This document shows positions 14,290 to 14,524 of a stretch of 14,524 nt of DNA, piece by piece. How positions within the stretch are numbered: position 1 is the first letter of the stretch; each line of letters starts with the position of its first letter. The position numbers were made by a program, and so were the translations under genes. The notes under the pieces are model-generated. The model saw only the letters and a program-made list of their open reading frames with translations, made no database searches and had not been told where the DNA came from. Location of the stretch: assembly GCA_036380875.1 (NCBI GenBank), contig DASVDX010000059.1, forward strand, positions 1 to 14,524. Reading direction: 5' to 3'. This stretch comes from ZC4RG17 sp036380875 (GTDB taxonomy: Bacteria > Actinomycetota > Acidimicrobiia > Spongiisociales > ZC4RG35).

Positions 14290-14524
14290 TCACGAATCGA
14301 TGGCCAGTTCTTCCTGCTTCCCTTCCTCCGGGGAGTAGCACTGACGGCATCGGGCCTCGTACGCGCCAGTTGCGCCCAACACAACGAGATCGTCGGATCG
14401 CACGATCCTCTGCGTGTACAGGGCGGGACCTCCGCATCGGTGGCACACGGCGAGCGTTTTGGTGACGTATTCGGCCCGACCGCAGAGCGAGGGAATCGGC
14501 TCGAACGGGCGGCGCAGGTAGTCG
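14290..14524 (-). CDS. tdk: Thymidine kinase, C-terminal part only (runs off the window)
   Basis: Only the last 77 residues are inside the window; the gene continues past the right edge, so no start is visible. The visible part matches the lasso and zinc-ribbon end of type II thymidine kinase: RRPFEPIPSL, AEYVTK, a first Cys pair CHRC, TQRI, then GAYEARCRQCY with the second Cys pair. These four cysteines (C27, C30, C59, C62 of the visible part) form the structural zinc site. The enzyme phosphorylates thymidine in the salvage route to dTTP. A short tail (SPEEGKQEELAIDS) precedes the TGA at 14292-14290. It is on the same strand as rne, which begins 267 nt downstream behind its own likely promoter. 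Confidence 0.9.
   Translation of the reverse strand, partial: DYLRRPFEPIPSLCGRAEYVTKTLAVCHRCGGPALYTQRIVRSDDLVVLGATGAYEARCRQCYSPEEGKQEELAIDS

Overview
The window is GC-rich chromosomal DNA. It reads like an actinobacterium, possibly a deep-branching or uncultured class such as Acidimicrobiia. Support for this is the order tdk / rne / rplU / rpmA / obg / proB and nadD / rsfS, an RNase E with a basic N-terminal extension, and short GTG- or ATG-started, tightly coupled genes. The placement is inferred from gene order and protein style, not from a search. I see no tRNA, rRNA, CRISPR, insertion sequence or phage gene.

Layout, left to right. Positions 9-1432 (minus strand) hold a degenerate LytM/M23 protein, nadD and rsfS. 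A divergent intergenic region (1433-1582) separates these from a plus-strand pair of GAPDH-family genes (1583-3647): first a copy whose catalytic cysteine is asparagine, then a canonical gap only 1 nt downstream. A perfect 16-bp hairpin (3649-3683) closes that pair and also the convergent minus-strand genes: a single-domain response regulator, a CoxE-like VWA protein and a MoxR AAA+ ATPase (3674-6452). Divergent from moxR is the trkA-trkH potassium uptake operon (6527-9339). It converges on a minus-strand block (9346-14022) of proB, obg, rpmA, rplU and rne. The C-terminal end of a thymidine kinase gene enters from the right edge.

Functionally this is mostly housekeeping: ribosome assembly and silencing (L21, L27, Obg, RsfS), RNA processing (RNase E/G), NAD and proline biosynthesis (NadD, ProB), glycolysis (Gap) and potassium homeostasis (TrkAH). 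The usual actinobacterial run obg-proB-proA-nadD-rsfS appears split: proA is not here, and about 8.3 kb of gap, moxR/VWA and trk genes lies between proB and nadD.

Most worth a second look: (1) the tandem GAPDH pair, in which the first copy keeps the dinucleotide fold and the catalytic His but has lost the Cys and several phosphate-binding residues, so it may be a co-made pseudoenzyme subunit or a new activity; (2) rsfS, where the only good Shine-Dalgarno points to an AUA codon; (3) an M23 reading frame lacking two catalytic histidines that runs more than 220 nt into nadD without a stop.
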